From Closterium sp. NIES-65 (taxonomy: Eukaryota > Streptophyta > Zygnematophyceae > Desmidiales > Closteriaceae), in contig CANXME010002015.1 of NCBI GenBank assembly GCA_948144175.1, positions 434,001 to 498,000 on the forward strand: a stretch of 64,000 bases of DNA, written 5' to 3'. Positions 20,188-32,120 of the stretch are shown in pieces. Each line of letters starts with the position of its first letter. Position 1 is the stretch's first letter. A program made the translations under genes and the position numbers. The notes under the pieces are model-generated. The model was not told the origin of the DNA. It did not search any database and saw only the letters and a program-made list of their open reading frames with translations.

Positions 20188-23100
20188 CACTCCTCCTCGT
20201 TCTCTCCCACAGAGGCTCCCCTGCAGACTCTCCACCTGGACGTGTGGGGCCCCGCCCGCGTCCGTGGATAGGGCCACGAGCGGTACTTCCTGCTGGTTGT
20301 CGACGACTACACGCGCTACACCACGGTCTTCCCCTTGCGCACCAAGGGTGAGGTCCCTGATGTTTTGATCCCTTGGATCCGCGCTGCTCGTCTCCAGCTC
20401 CGCCCGCGGTTCCAGTCGGACATTCCTGTCCTGCGTCTGCACTCTGACAGGGGTGGTGAGTTTTCCTCCAACCTCTTTCCAGCCTACTGAGCGGAGCACG
20501 GCATTCGCCAGACGTTCACGCTTCCGGCCTCTCCAGAACAGAATGTGGTTGCTAAGCGCCGCATTGGCTTAGTCATGGAGGTCGCTCGTACCTCCATTAT
20601 CCATGCGGGTGCCCCCCATTTCCTGTGGCCGTTTGCAGTGCAGTACGCTGCGCATCAGCTCAACCTCTGGCCCCGTGTCTCTGCTCCAGAGACCTCGCCC
20701 ACACTACGTTGGACGGGGGAGGTTGGCGATGCGTCGGTGTTCCGGGTCTGGGGATGTCTAGCCTTTGTCCGCGATACGTCCGCGGACAAGCTCTCCTCCT
20801 GTGCCGTTCCCTGCGTCTTCCTTGGCTTTGTCCCTGACGCGCCTGGCTGGCAGTTTTACCACCCCACCTCGCGCCGTGTCATCCCCTCTCAGGACGTCAC
20901 TTTTGACGAGTTGCTACCCTTTTACTGTCTGTTCCCCTACCGCACTGCGCTGCTCCCCCCCCCCCCCCCCGACACTCTTCCTTACCCTAGGTGTCCCTTC
21001 GGTAGACCCCCTTCCTCCCCAAGGTCCTGCTCCCTCAGGTGTTTCCCAGGTAGACCCGGTCGAGCCTGTCGAGGTAGATGTCGACTCTGGTCCTGCGAGG
21101 GTTACTGCGTCTGGGGGTGCTGAGCCTGAGGGTGCTGAGACTGGGGGTGCTGAGACTGGGGGTGCTGAGCCTGGGGGTGCTGCGCCTTGGGGTGTTGAGA
21201 CTGGGGGTGGTGAGCCTTGGGGTGCTGAGACTGACCGTGCTGAGCCTGGAGGCGCTCCCTCTTCAGAGCAGCTGCATAAGTGGTACTCTCAGCGTTGTAG
21301 CCTCCGGTGTGGGGCTGCTGGAGCTGGGGGTTCTGCCGGAGTTGGAGCTGGCGGTGCTGCGGGTGCTGTGTCACGATAGGAGTCTCCCTCCCCACAGCGG
21401 CTGCGTGAGTGGTAAGCTCGGCGCTGCAGCCTTCGGAGCGGCGCTCCTAGCTCTGGGGTGCCACCCATTGGAGGCCCAGTTACTGCTGGTGCTGGAGGTG
21501 CTGCTGGTGCTGGAGTTGGAGGCGGAGGTGGTGGAGCTACTGGAGCTGCCGGTAGAGCTGAGACCGCTGGGTCTCCTGGAGTTGGTGTAGCTACTGACCC
21601 TGGGGTTGGTGTTGCAGGGGCTGGAGCTGGAAGTGGTAACACTCATCCTCCTGCAGGTGCTGGAGCCGCCGGTGCGGCTAAAGCTGATGCCACAAGGGGT
21701 GCTGGAGTTGGCACTACTAGAGCTGGTGGTGGTGCTACAGGAGTTGGAGATGCTGCTGGGGGCTCTGCTAGCTCTAGGGGTGCTTCACGGCCGCGGCCGT
21801 ACTTCGTTCCGCTCCTTTAGCAGGTTCTTGGTCAGCCGCCTCCTCCTTGTCCTACTCCCTCCTTAGAGTGTCCTCTGCCTGTCCAATCACAGTCACAGTT
21901 ACAGCCTACCTCGCCACTCCCTGCTCCTTCTCCCTACACTGGTCCGACAGGAGGTCTTACGGAGCGTTGTGAGCCTGAGTCTCGTCCTGTGTCGCATGAT
22001 TCTCATTATTCGTCACTTGTTCGTGCTGCTTGCACTGGTCGTCGTGTCACGCGCCAACGTCCTCCTGCTGTCCCAGGCACTCACCAGATGACGCTTTGTC
22101 TTTCCACTGCTCCCCAATGCGTCCCTCTGCCTTCTCCTCCTGCGTCCTCCCTTCCTGCCCTTGCTGACCCGGAGTCTGACTCTCTTCGTGCTGCTAGTCC
22201 TACTGTCATGCGTCTCCTAGCCACTGCTGTCACTGACCCTTCCTTTGATTTAGCTGCTGTGTCTGCCTTAGTTGCTGAGCTTGTCGACTTTGCTGCTCCC
22301 TGTCGTCTAGACTACGCCGCGAGTCTTGTTGCCGAGTCTGAGTCTGTCTGTCCTCCGTCCGTCAGGGGTGAGTGTGCGCTTGGCACTAACGTCCTTGAGG
22401 ACAGGCACGAGGAGTTTGAGGGCTTTGCCACTGCTGTACCTCATCTCGTGTCCATGCTGATTGCACCTGAGGGAGACATGGATGCGCCAGACATCCCGAC
22501 CCCGCATTCTTACGCTGAGGCGATCGCGAGTGAGTACTCCTCTCAGTGGCAGACAGCCATGGACACAGAGATGGCATCCTGGAAGTCCACAGGCACTTAC
22601 GTTAACGAGGTTCCCCCTCCTAGGGCGAACTCAGTGGCACGTGGATTTCTAGGGTGAAGCGGCCGCTAGGTTCTCCGCCTGTCTTCAAGGCTCGTTACGT
22701 TGCTCGAGGCTTCAGTCAGCGAGAGGGAGTAGACTTCTTCCAGACCTTCTCCCCCACCCCGAAGATGACCACTCTTCGGGTGTTACTGCATGTTGCCGCT
22801 CAGCGTGACTACGAGCTTCACTCTCTTGACTTCTGCACAGCTTTCCTGTAGGGCAACCTTCATGAGGAGATCTGGCTGCGCCGCCCACCTGGCTTCACTG
22901 GGTCGTTTCCTCCTGGTACCCAGTGGAGCCTCCGGCGGCCAGTCTATGGTCTTCGCAAGGCGCCATGTGAGTGGCACGACACATTGAGGACTACACTTGC
23001 GGCTCTTGGGTTCGCGCCTTCTACTGCTGACCCGTCGCTGTTTCTACGCAACGACACTTCGCTGCCGCCGTTCTACATCCTAGTGTACGTCGACGACTTG

Positions 23101-24063
23101 GTCTTTGCCACTACTGACACTGAGGCTCTCACCCTGGTGAAGTTGGAGCTGCAGAAGAGACACACGTGCATAGCCCTGGGTGAGCTGCGTAGCTACCTTG
23201 GCTTGCAGATCACCCGGGACAGAGCACGCCGCACCATCACACTGACTTAGTCACACATGGTGCAGCAGGTCCTTCAGCGCTTCGGCTTCACCTGGTCCTA
23301 AGCACAGGCCACTCCTCTATCTACAGGTCACTCTGTCTCAGCTCCACCTTCGGACTTGTCTGTAGAGCCGAGTGGTCCTTACCTAGATCTAGTTGGCTGC
23401 CTCATGTACCTGATGACTTGCATTCGTTTTGACCTCGCATACCCTCTTGGCCTTCTGGCTCGCTACGTGGCTCCTGGTTGGCACCAAAAGGTGCACTGGG
23501 ATGCTGCTAAGAGGGTACTCCGTTACTTGTGCAATACATCAGGCATGGGGCTCGTGCTTGGAGGGAGGAGCCCAATTGTCCTCACTGGGCACTCGGACGC
23601 TTCTTGGGTAAACGACCAGGCTACTCAGCGGTCGTCACAGGGTTACACCTTCAGTCTTGGCTCTGGTTCAGTTTCTTGGCGTTCTATACGCTCGTCTTCA
23701 GTTCTTAGCTCCGGTTGTGAGGCTGAGATCTACGTCACAGCCATGGCTGCACAGGAGTTACGTTGGCTCACCTACCTGCTGACTGACTTGGGAGAGCGGC
23801 CTCGTTCTCCTCCAGTGCTGTACGCTGACAACAAGGCTGCCATTGCCTTGTGTGAGGAGCACAGACTGGAGCACAGAACAAAGCACATCGCTCTGCGTTA
23901 CTTCCTGGCTCGAGAGTTGCAGCAGCGTGGTGAGCTTAGTCTGCGTTACGTGGCCACTCGGGCCAACACTGCTGATATATTCACCAAGGCACTTCAGTCT
24001 GGTGATCATCAGCGTTTCTGCACTGTGCTAGGGCTTGTGCCCAGTTTTCCTCACTTGCTGTAG
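20188..24063 (+). pseudogene. Element O integrase, reverse transcriptase and RNase H, degenerate
   Basis: This resumes O pol exactly after the CACTC duplication. The integrase carries HLDVWGP and SDRGGEF, but the catalytic Glu context reads AKRR instead of AERR, and there are stops at 20269 (TAG for CAG) and 20487 (TGA for Cys). A QLHKWY motif and a GGAEP-type linker follow. The RT has TAG at 22849-22851 (the same Gln codon that is TAG in element B) and at 23248-23250; the YVDD box survives (about 23087). RNase H is open from 23356 to a TAG at 24061-24063. Overall this is an old, inactive copy. Confidence 0.85.
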
Positions 24064-24287
24064 GCTTTACTTGTACTATGATATATATATACCTTCATGC
24101 TTACTTTGCTAGGTGGAGATCACTGTGATGTTTGTGTTACATATATGCCTCTGCATGTGAACTGGCCTTGTGGCCCTTTGCTTGCGCTCAGTGTGTGTGG
24201 TGACGTTGTGATCCACCATGAGCTTGCTTTGCCTTTCTTGAGTGGTCTTGTGACCCCTTGCTCTCCCCCACTTTGCCTATGGGGGTG

Positions 24288-24417
24288 TGTCAAATGTCAT
24301 ATCTGCGATAGTTTGTTTAGGCTGTAGTGGGGTAGTCACTATGGGGTACGATAAGTTTAGGGTTTCCTACTTGTACCCAACTCTTTCCTAGTTCAATCAC
24401 TCTTGTTCATTATGACA
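24288..24417 (+). repeat. 3' LTR of element O
   Basis: 130 bp, TGTCAAATG...TATGACA, preceded by CCTATGGGGGTG. The following ATTCA repeats 2855-2859. Confidence 0.9.
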
Positions 24418-24662
24418 ATTCATTGTGACGACAACCTGGTCACGGACTTCATATCATTGTTGAGCGTGAATAAGGCTGACGCTGCATCATTGATGGGCCT
24501 TCTGCTGTCGCATCTGCATGACGTTGGTATCGACCTCAGGCGGATTGCTAGGATCAGTAGTGACAGGCCAAATGTCATGAGGGGGAACAAGTCTGTGCTT
24601 GTGACACGACTCCGCCAGTGCATACCCCACCTAGTGACTACCCATTGCATCGCACATACGTG
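24418..24662 (+). pseudogene. hAT-like transposase remnant, middle piece
   Basis: This continues directly from 2859 once element O and one ATTCA are removed (the frame across the junction reads CDHLHVIHCDDN). It carries a block resembling the hAT region around the second catalytic acidic residue: DLRRIARISSDRPNVMRG, then TRLRQCIPHLVTTHCIAHT. In related proteins the first part usually reads SSDGA-VM-G; here SSDRPNVM. Copia element F cut it at ACGTG (24658-24662). Confidence 0.65.
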
Positions 24663-24794
24663 TGTCAGAACACTAAAGCTTATACTTTTGTGTAGGCTAT
24701 AGTGGGGTATCTCATAGGGGGTACAACCCAATTAGGGTTAGTACTTGTACTCATTTCATTTCATAGTTCACACATTCTCGTTTCAGTTTTCTCA
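24663..24794 (+). repeat. 5' LTR of element F with PBS
   Basis: TGTCAGAACACTAAAGC...GTTTTCTCA followed by TGGTATCGAGC (24795-24805). Confidence 0.9.
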
Positions 24795-24849
24795 TGGTAT
24801 CGAGCAGGTTCCCTCGTGGGAACTGTTCCTAGGGCCCACCGTTTTTTAC

Positions 24850-25720
24850 CTGCCCGGAGCGCACTCAGCCCCTGCCCGAGTCGCGCTCCCCTCTCTCTCG
24901 GCCCCTAGTGGCCCCTTTAGCCGCTCGTCCCGGCCCCGCGCTGCTGCCCCGGCCCATCGACGCCCGTGCGCCGCCGTCCCGGCCCCACGCCGCCCGTGCG
25001 CCGCCCGTCCCGGCCCCACGCCGCCCGTGCGCCGCCCGTCCCGGCCCCACGCCGCCCGTGCGCCGCCCGTCCCGGCCCCGCGCCGCTGCCCCGGCCGGTC
25101 GACGCCCCCTTCGCCCGTCCCGGCCCCACGCCGCCCGTGCGCCTCTCGTCCCGGCCCCGCGCCGCTGCCCCGGCCCGTCGACGCCCGTACGCCGCCCGTC
25201 CCGGCCCCACGCCGCTCGGGCGCCGCCCGTCCCGGCCCCGCGCCGCTGTCCCGGCCCGTAGCCGCCCGTGCCCCGCTCGTACCGGCCCCGCGCAGCTGCC
25301 CCGGCCCGTCGCCGCCCGTGCGGTACCCGCCCCGGCCCCACGCCGCCTGTCCCGGCTCTTCGCCGCCCGTGCGCCGCCTGTCCCGGCCCGTCGCCGTCCT
25401 TTGCGGCGTCACGTGCCGCCCCTCCCCGCGGCTCTGCCGCTTTACCTGCGGCCCGCCGCCTTACCAGCGGCCCCGACACCCTACCTGCGGCCCCGCCACC
25501 TCGCTCTCGGCCCCGCCACCTGCTGCATCGCCGAGCCGCCCACCCACCGAGCCGCCCTGCAGCCCAGCAGCCGAGCCGCAGCCGAGCCGCCGAGCAGCCC
25601 AGCAGCCGAGCCACAGAGCAGCCGAGCCGCCGGGCCGCAGAGCATCCGAGCCGCCCAGCCGCAGAGCAGCCAAGCCGCCGAGCCGCCCTTCTTCCGAGCC
25701 GCCCGACCTGCTCAGTCTGG
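24850..25720 (+). repeat. GC-rich tandem leader of element F
   Basis: Units near CGTCCCGGCCCCACGCCGCC repeat from about 24930 to 25400. A GAGCCGCCGAGC-type section follows at about 25530-25710 and resembles the second leader array of B. It lies in the untranslated position upstream of the gag ATG at 25798. Confidence 0.65.
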
Positions 25721-25797
25721 TGAGCACAGCCCCCCCCCCCCTTGTCACTGCACTGCCCCCCCCACCCTACTGTTTGCACTGCTGGTCGTCTAGGGTC

Positions 25798-28700
25798 ATG
25801 GCTACTCCTAGTGTCCTCGCCTTTGACGCTGAGGGTAGGGCCATTGACTTTGAGGTCTGGGTAGATGACCTGCAGCTGTTCTTACAGTGCGATAGGGCAG
25901 ACGGCCTCTCTCTCTTTGACCTCACCTCTGGCGCTGCCCCTGCCCCTGCTGCTGATGCTGACGCCACTATTCGCTCCCAGTGGGCCACGCGCGACGCTGC
26001 TGCACGTCTTGCTGTGCGTCGCCACCTCCCTACCTCTGAGCGCGCGCACTTTAGTCAGTACAAGAGTGCTCACACCTTGTACGGCGCTGTAGTTGCGTGC
26101 TACTCCTCCCCTGCCACTGCTGCACTGAGCCGTCTCATGCTACCGTACCTCTTCCCTGACCTTGCTGCCTTTCCCACAGTCGCTGACCTCATTACGCACC
26201 TCCGCACTAATGACACTCGCTACCGCGCTGCACTACCTGCTGACTTCTGCGCCAAGAACCCCCCCCCCCATGTACATCACCCTCTACTACATAGTCACTC
26301 GTCTCCCTGACTCCCTTCGCGTAGTCAGGGACCACTTCCTCTCAGTCTGTCCCACCACTCTCACTGTAGACCTCCTTGAGAAGTCCCTCCTAGCGGCCGA
26401 GAAGGGCATAGTCGCTGTAGGGGCCTCTCGTGGTGACCCGCGCACCCCCATCTTTGAGGGGTGTTCCCCCTCCCCCCTTCTGCCCTCTGTTGCCTCTGCT
26501 GCTGCGGCCGACCTCCTTGGTCTTAAGTCGGTCGATGCGGCGTCTGCCCCTAGCGGGAGACGCCGCCCTGGCAAGGGCAAAGGGGGCAAGGGCACTGGAG
26601 GAGCGAGCGGGGGCGGTGGAGGTGGAGGTGGCGGCGGTGGGGGGAGTGGGGGTGGAGGTGGGGGTGGAGGGGTCGGTGGCGGCAGTGGAGGCGGAGGTGG
26701 CAGCGGTGGCGGCGGTGGGAGCGGCGGTGGCGGAGGTGGCGGCGGTGGAGGCGGTGGCAGAGGCGGCAGCAGTAGCGGAGGCGGCGGAGGCGGCGGGGGT
26801 GGCGGTGGAGCTGGTCGCGGGTCTTCGCAGAGGAGTGGCTCCGGTGTTGCCACGCGCCAGCAGCAGTAGCGAGGTCGTGAGGGCCTGTCCCCTCAGCAGC
26901 TCCGTGAGTGGTACACGCAGCGTCAGCGTGGTGGGGGCTTTGGTCCCTGCACCTACGTCCTTCGCACCGGCGACCGCGCGGGTGAGCAGTGTGGGGGTGC
27001 CCACACCGCCCAGCGCTGCTTTGGCCGCCTGACGGACGCTTGGCGTCAGCAGTTCCTGGAGGCCAGTGAGATCCCCCGCTGGGGAGAGCTGTCTAGGGCA
27101 GGCGTAGCTATCTTTGATCTTGACTTTGATGCTATCCTTGCTGCAATGTATGCTGTTACTATTAGTGATGAGGGTGACTGTTACCAGTGTTTCCCGCCCG
27201 ACCCGGGCATTGGTACTGCTGCTCTAGGTGCCGGTGAGGCTGCTGCTCTAGGTGCCAGTGCGTCTGCGCCCTCAGGTACTGGTGAGTCTGCGCTCTCAGG
27301 TACTACGTCGGCTTCGGCCTCCCTAACCTTCACCCTTGACTCTTGGGCTTCTCGCTCCTTCTTTCGGGACCGCACCACACTCAAGCCGCTTAGTCGGCCG
27401 GTTGCGGTGTCTCTGGCTGACCCCTCTGGGGTCCTGTCCTGTCTCGCTTCTCTACAGTCCTCCCGTGTCCGGCGGCTCCCTCTGGCACCCTGTCTGGTCT
27501 CTACCTCCCCTCGTTCTCTACGAACCTGGTGAGTGGTGCTGACCTACAGGATGCGGGTGTCCACCAGTTCACTCCTGCGTGCTAGCGGGTGACGCACTGC
27601 ACCGAGGCTAGCACAGGCCGACACCTGGCTACGTTTACACGTCAGCCAGGGTCGAGCCTGTACACACTGACCACTGCGTCTCCTCCCGTTGCTGAGTCTG
27701 GTAGGGTAGCTGCGTCGGGTCAGGTGTTTGCTGCAGCGTCCAGGTCTGGTCCTGAGTCTGCCCCCTGTTCGTGTCGTCTCCTGTCTCACGAGACTCTCCT
27801 CTGGCACCACCGCCTTGGTCACCCCTCTCTGCTTCGGCTCAGAGGCATGGCCTCCCGTCTTCTTGTGTCTGGTCTCCCCCGGTCCCTCCCTCCCCTTCCT
27901 CAGGGCCCTGGCCCTGCCTGTCTCCCCTGTGTCGAGGGGCGCCAGCGGGCTGCCCCTCACTCCTCCTAGTTTCCTCCGACAGAGGCCCCGCTGCAGACGC
28001 TTCACATGGACGTGTGGGGCCCAGCCCGCGTCCATGGACAGGGTCACGAGCGCTACTTCCTGCTCGTTGTTGACGACTACTCGCGTTACACCGCGGTCTT
28101 CCCCTTGCGCAGCAAAGGTGATGTCACTGAGGTGCTGATCGACTGGATCCGCGCAGCTCGTCTCCAGCTCAGGCAGAGCTTTGGCTCGGACTTTCCTGTT
28201 CTGCGTCTGCACTCGGACAGAGGCGGAGAGTTTTCTTCTGGCCTTCTGAGAGCCTACTGTCGCGCACGAGGCATCCGTCAGACCTTCACGCTTCCGGACT
28301 CTCCGCAACAAAATGGGATCGCTGAGCGCCGCATTGGCATGGTCATGGACGTCGCTCGTACGTCCATGATGCATGCGGCTGCCCCCCATTTTCTGTGGCC
28401 GTTTGCGGTGAGGTACGCGGCGCATCAGATCAACCTCCACCCCAGGGTCTCCAGGCTGGAGACCTCCCCAGCCTTGCTGTGGACGGGAAAGGTTGGCGAT
28501 GCGTCGGCGTTCCGAGTCTGGGGATCTCGGGCGTTTGTCCGCGACTTGTCTGCGGACAAGCTGTCCCCTCGTGCTGCTCCTTGCGTCTTCCTGGGGTTCC
28601 CCCCTGACGCGCCTGGGTGGTAGTTCTACCACCCCACCTCTCGCCGTGTTCTGTCCTCCCAGGACGTCACGTTTGACGAGTCGGTCCCCTACTACCGCCT

Positions 28701-31700
28701 CTTCCCCTACCGCACTCCGTCCCTCCCCCCACCCCCGCTCTTCCTTGTCCCAGGTCCCCCCCCGGTAGACCCCCTCCCCCCTCAGGGTCCTGCCCCTTCA
28801 GGTGTGTCCCATGTAGACGCAGTCGAGCCTGTCGAGGTTACTGGTGACTCTGGTGCTGCTGAGGGTGCTGAGCCAAGGGGGTGCTGCGACTAGGTGTGCT
28901 GAGCCTGGGGGTGCTGAGCCTGGGGGTGCTGCGACTGGGGGTGCTGAGCCTGGGGGTGCTGAGCCTGGGGGTGCTGCGACTGGGGGTGCTGAGCCTGGGG
29001 GTGCTGAGCCTGAGGGTGCTGCGATTGGGGGTACTGAGCCTGGGGGTGCTGAGCCTAGGGGTGTTGCGACTGAGGGTGCTGAGCCTGGAGGTGCTACGTC
29101 TGGGGGTCTTCCGGGGGCTTCGTCTCGCCGGGAGCCACTCTCTCCCCCGGAGCTGCGCGAGTGGTTTGCACGCCGCTGGAGGCCTGCTGCTGGAGCTGGA
29201 GGCTCTTCGACTGCTGATGGTGCTGGTGCCGCGGGTCCCGGAGGTGCTCGTACTGGGAGTACTAGAGCTGCTGGGCCTGCGGGTTCGACTAGATCTGGTG
29301 CTTCTGCGGGCGTTGGAGCTGAGTCTACTGCCCGCGGTCCTGCTGGGGGTACTACTGGTGCTGGTGGAGGTTCTGGAGCAGTTGGAGGTGCTGCTGGAGG
29401 TTCTGGAGCTGCTGGAGGTGCTGCTGGAGGTTTTGGAGCTGCTGGAGGTGCTGCTGGAGCGGGTGCTCCTTCTGGGGGTATTAGTGCTGTCCCTGCTGTG
29501 TCTTGCGTCGCCGCACGGCCTCGACCGTACTTCGTTCCACTCCTGCAGCAGGTTCTTGGTCTTCCACCTTCTACAGGTCCTCCTCCTTCTTTAGAGTGTC
29601 CACAGCCTGTCTCGTCACATCCACAGTTACAGCCTGCCTCCCCACTACCTGCTCCCTCTCCCTACACTGGTCTTACTGGAGGTCTTGCTGAGCGTCGTGA
29701 GCCTGCGTCTCGTCCTGCGTCGCCTGTTCGTGCTGCTCGCACTAGTGGTCGTGGTTCGCGTCAGCGTCCTCCTCCTGTCCCTGGCACGCACCAAATGTCT
29801 CTGCGTCCGTCCACTGCTTCTCTGCGTGCCCCTTTGCCTTCTCCTCCTACGTCTTCTCTTCCTACTCTTGCCGACCCGGAGTCGGACTCTCTTCGTGCTG
29901 CCAATCCTACTGTCACGCGTCTCCTTGCTACTGCCGTCACTCACCCTTCCTTCGAGTCTTCTACGGCGTCTGCCCTAGTTGCTGAGCTCGTCGACTTTGC
30001 TGCTCGCTGTCGTCTAGACTACGCTGCTAGTCTTGTCGCTGAGTCTGAGTCTGTCTGTCCTCTGTCCGTCGGGGGTGCGTGTGCCCTTGGCACGGACGTC
30101 CTTGAGGACAGGCAGGAGGAGTTTCAGTGCTTGGCTGCCGCTTCACCTCATCTCGCGTCTGTACTGCTAGCCCCTGAGGGAGACCCGGATGCACTAGACA
30201 TCCCGACTCCGCGCTCTTACGCGGAGGCGATAGAGGGTCCCTACTCCTCTCAGTGGCAGGCAGCTATGGATGCAGAGATGGCTTCCTGGAAGTCCAGAGG
30301 CACCTACGTTGACGCTGTCCCCCCTCCTGGGGCGAACATCGTCAGTGGCATGTGGATCTTCAGGGTGAAGCGGCCGCCGGGTTCTCCGCCTGTCTTCAAG
30401 GCGCGTTACGTGGCTCGTGGCTTCAGCCAGCGGCAGGGAGTTGACTACTTTCAGACCTTCTCCCCCACCCCGAAGATGACCACTCTTCGGGTACTCCTGC
30501 ACGTTGCTGCTCACCGGGATTACGAGCTTCACACTCTCGACTTCAGCACAGCTTTCTTGCAGGGCAGCCTGCACGAGGAGATCTGGCTGCGTCGCCCACC
30601 TGGCTTCACTGGGTCGTTCCCTCCTGGTACCTAGTGGAGCCTCCGGCGTCCAGTTTACGGTCTCCGCCAGGCGCCACGTGAGTGGCACGACACACTGAGG
30701 ACTATTCTTGCGGCTCTTGGGTTTGCTCCTTCTACTGCCGACCCGTCGCTGTTTCTGCGCACCGACACCTCTCTTCCGCCTTTCTACATCCTCGTGTATG
30801 TCGACGACTTGGTCTTTGCCACTGCTGACACTGCTGGACTTGCCTACGTGAAGTCCGAGATGCAGAAGAGATACACGTGCACAGACCTGGGTGAACTGCA
30901 CAGCTACCTTGGCTTGCAGATCACCCGGGACAGAGCACGCCGCACCATTACCCTGACTCAGTCACACATGGGGCAGCAGGTCCTTCAGCGCTTTGGCTTC
31001 ACGTACTCCTCGCCTCAGGCCACTCCTCTGCCTACTCGCCACTCACTCTCAGCTCTGCCTTAGGATGAGTCCGTAGAGTCGAGTGGCCCGTATCCAGAGC
31101 TTGTTGGCTGCCTCATGTACCTGATGACTTGCACACGACTTGACCTTGCATACCCTCTTAGCATTCTCGCACGCTATGTTGCTCCTGGGAGACACCGACC
31201 AGAGCACATGGCTGCAGCAAAGAGGGTGTTGCGCTACTTGTGCAGCACATCGGGCATGGGGCTAGTGCTTGGAGGGCGGAGTCCAGTGGTCCTCACTTGG
31301 CACGCAGACGCTTCCTAGGCTGACGACCAGGCTACACAGCGGTCGTCACAGGGTTACACCTTCAGCCTTGGTTCCGGCACTGTGTCGTGGCGGGCTACTC
31401 GCTCGTCTTCTGTTCTCGGCTTCAGTTGTGAGGCTGAGATCTACGCAGGGGCCATGGCTCCACAGGAGCTTCGCTGGCTCACCTACCTTCTGACCGACCT
31501 TGGAGAGCCGCCTCGTTCTCCTCTAGTTCTGTACGTAGACAACAAGGCCATGCTGGCCTTGTGTCGAGATCAGCGACTGGAGCACAGAACGAAGCACATT
31601 GCTCTTCGCTACTTCCTTGCTCGTGAGCTATAGCAGCGTGGTCAGTTGCGGCTTGCGTACATGGCCTCTGAGGCCAACACTGCTGATGTTTTCACCAAGG

Positions 31701-31780
31701 CACTTCCGCCTTGTGATCATCAGCGCTTCTGCACTCAGCTGGGTCTTGTCACTGTCTTTCCTCACTTGCTCACCTCTTGA
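25798..31780 (+). pseudogene. Copia gag-pol of element F, multiply broken
   Basis: The gag start MATPSVLAFDAEGR at 25798 matches B and D. A C-run in gag has 11 Cs where B has 10 (about 26259-26269), shifting the frame. The poly-glycine tract (26610-26815), QLREWY motif and CX13CX3HX4C block follow. The protease motif is DSWAS instead of DSGAS, and a missing G near 27430 causes a second shift. Integrase residues (MDVWGP, SDRGGEF, GIAERR) are intact. TAG codons replace Gln at 26867, 27583, 27967, 28621, 30632 and 31631. Further TAGs are at 31064 (Ser) and 31317 (Trp). RT keeps YVDD. The original stop is TGA at 31778-31780. Confidence 0.88.
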
Positions 31781-31796
31781 CCTTGCTTGTACTGTT

Positions 31797-31843
31797 ACAT
31801 ATATATATACCTGCTCTTGCTTGTCTAACCTTATATATATATG
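31797..31843. repeat. TA-rich hairpin in element F 3' UTR
   Basis: ACATATATATATAC and TATATATATATGT arms surround CTGCTCTTGCTTGTCTAA. This corresponds to the hairpins of A, B and K. Confidence 0.6.
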
Positions 31844-31980
31844 TACTCCTGCATGTGAACTAGCCTTGTGGCCTTGAACTTCTGCTCGGAATGTGTGGTG
31901 ACTTTGTGATCCACCCTGAGCTTGCTTTGCTTGACTGGTCTTGTGACCCCCTGTTCTCCCCCACTTTGCCTATGGGGGTG

Positions 31981-32112
31981 TGTCAGAACATTATAGCTTA
32001 TACTTTTGTGTAGGCTATAGTGGGGTATCCCATAGGGGGTACAACCCAATTAGGGTTACTACTTGTACTCATTTCATTTCATAATTCACACATTCTCGTT
32101 TCAGTTTTCTCA
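31981..32112 (+). repeat. 3' LTR of element F
   Basis: 132 bp, preceded by CCTATGGGGGTG and ending TTTTCTCA; about five differences from the 5' LTR. Confidence 0.9.
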
Positions 32113-32120
32113 ACGTTATG

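Larger units (their letters stand above)
2860..24417 (+). mobile_element. Ty1/copia element O, split by two nested copia insertions (B and D)
   Basis: The LTRs at 2860-2990 and 24288-24417 are of one subfamily and differ at about five or six sites. The flanking 5-mers are identical: ATTCA at 2855-2859 and at 24418-24422. The O sequence is in three blocks: 2860-4807, 12382-12700 and 20188-24417. Block 1 joins block 2 within the pre-integrase region, and block 2 joins block 3 just upstream of the integrase core, so B and D landed in O after it integrated. Most of gag is missing and pol has many stops, so O is dead. Confidence 0.85.
24663..32112 (+). mobile_element. Ty1/copia element F, complete but mutated
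   Basis: The LTRs 24663-24794 and 31981-32112 are both 132 bp and differ at about five sites. The flanks ACGTG (24658-24662) and ACGTT (32113-32117) are a 5-bp duplication with one change. The PBS TGGTATCGAGC starts at 24795. The LTR subfamily matches element D. Gag-pol has two frameshifts and at least eight stops. Confidence 0.9.

Noticed and set aside
24745-25797. N-terminal extension of F gag from an upstream ATG
   Set aside because: The extension translates the LTR and GC-repeat leader. Gag homology begins at ATG 25798, as in B, D and K.
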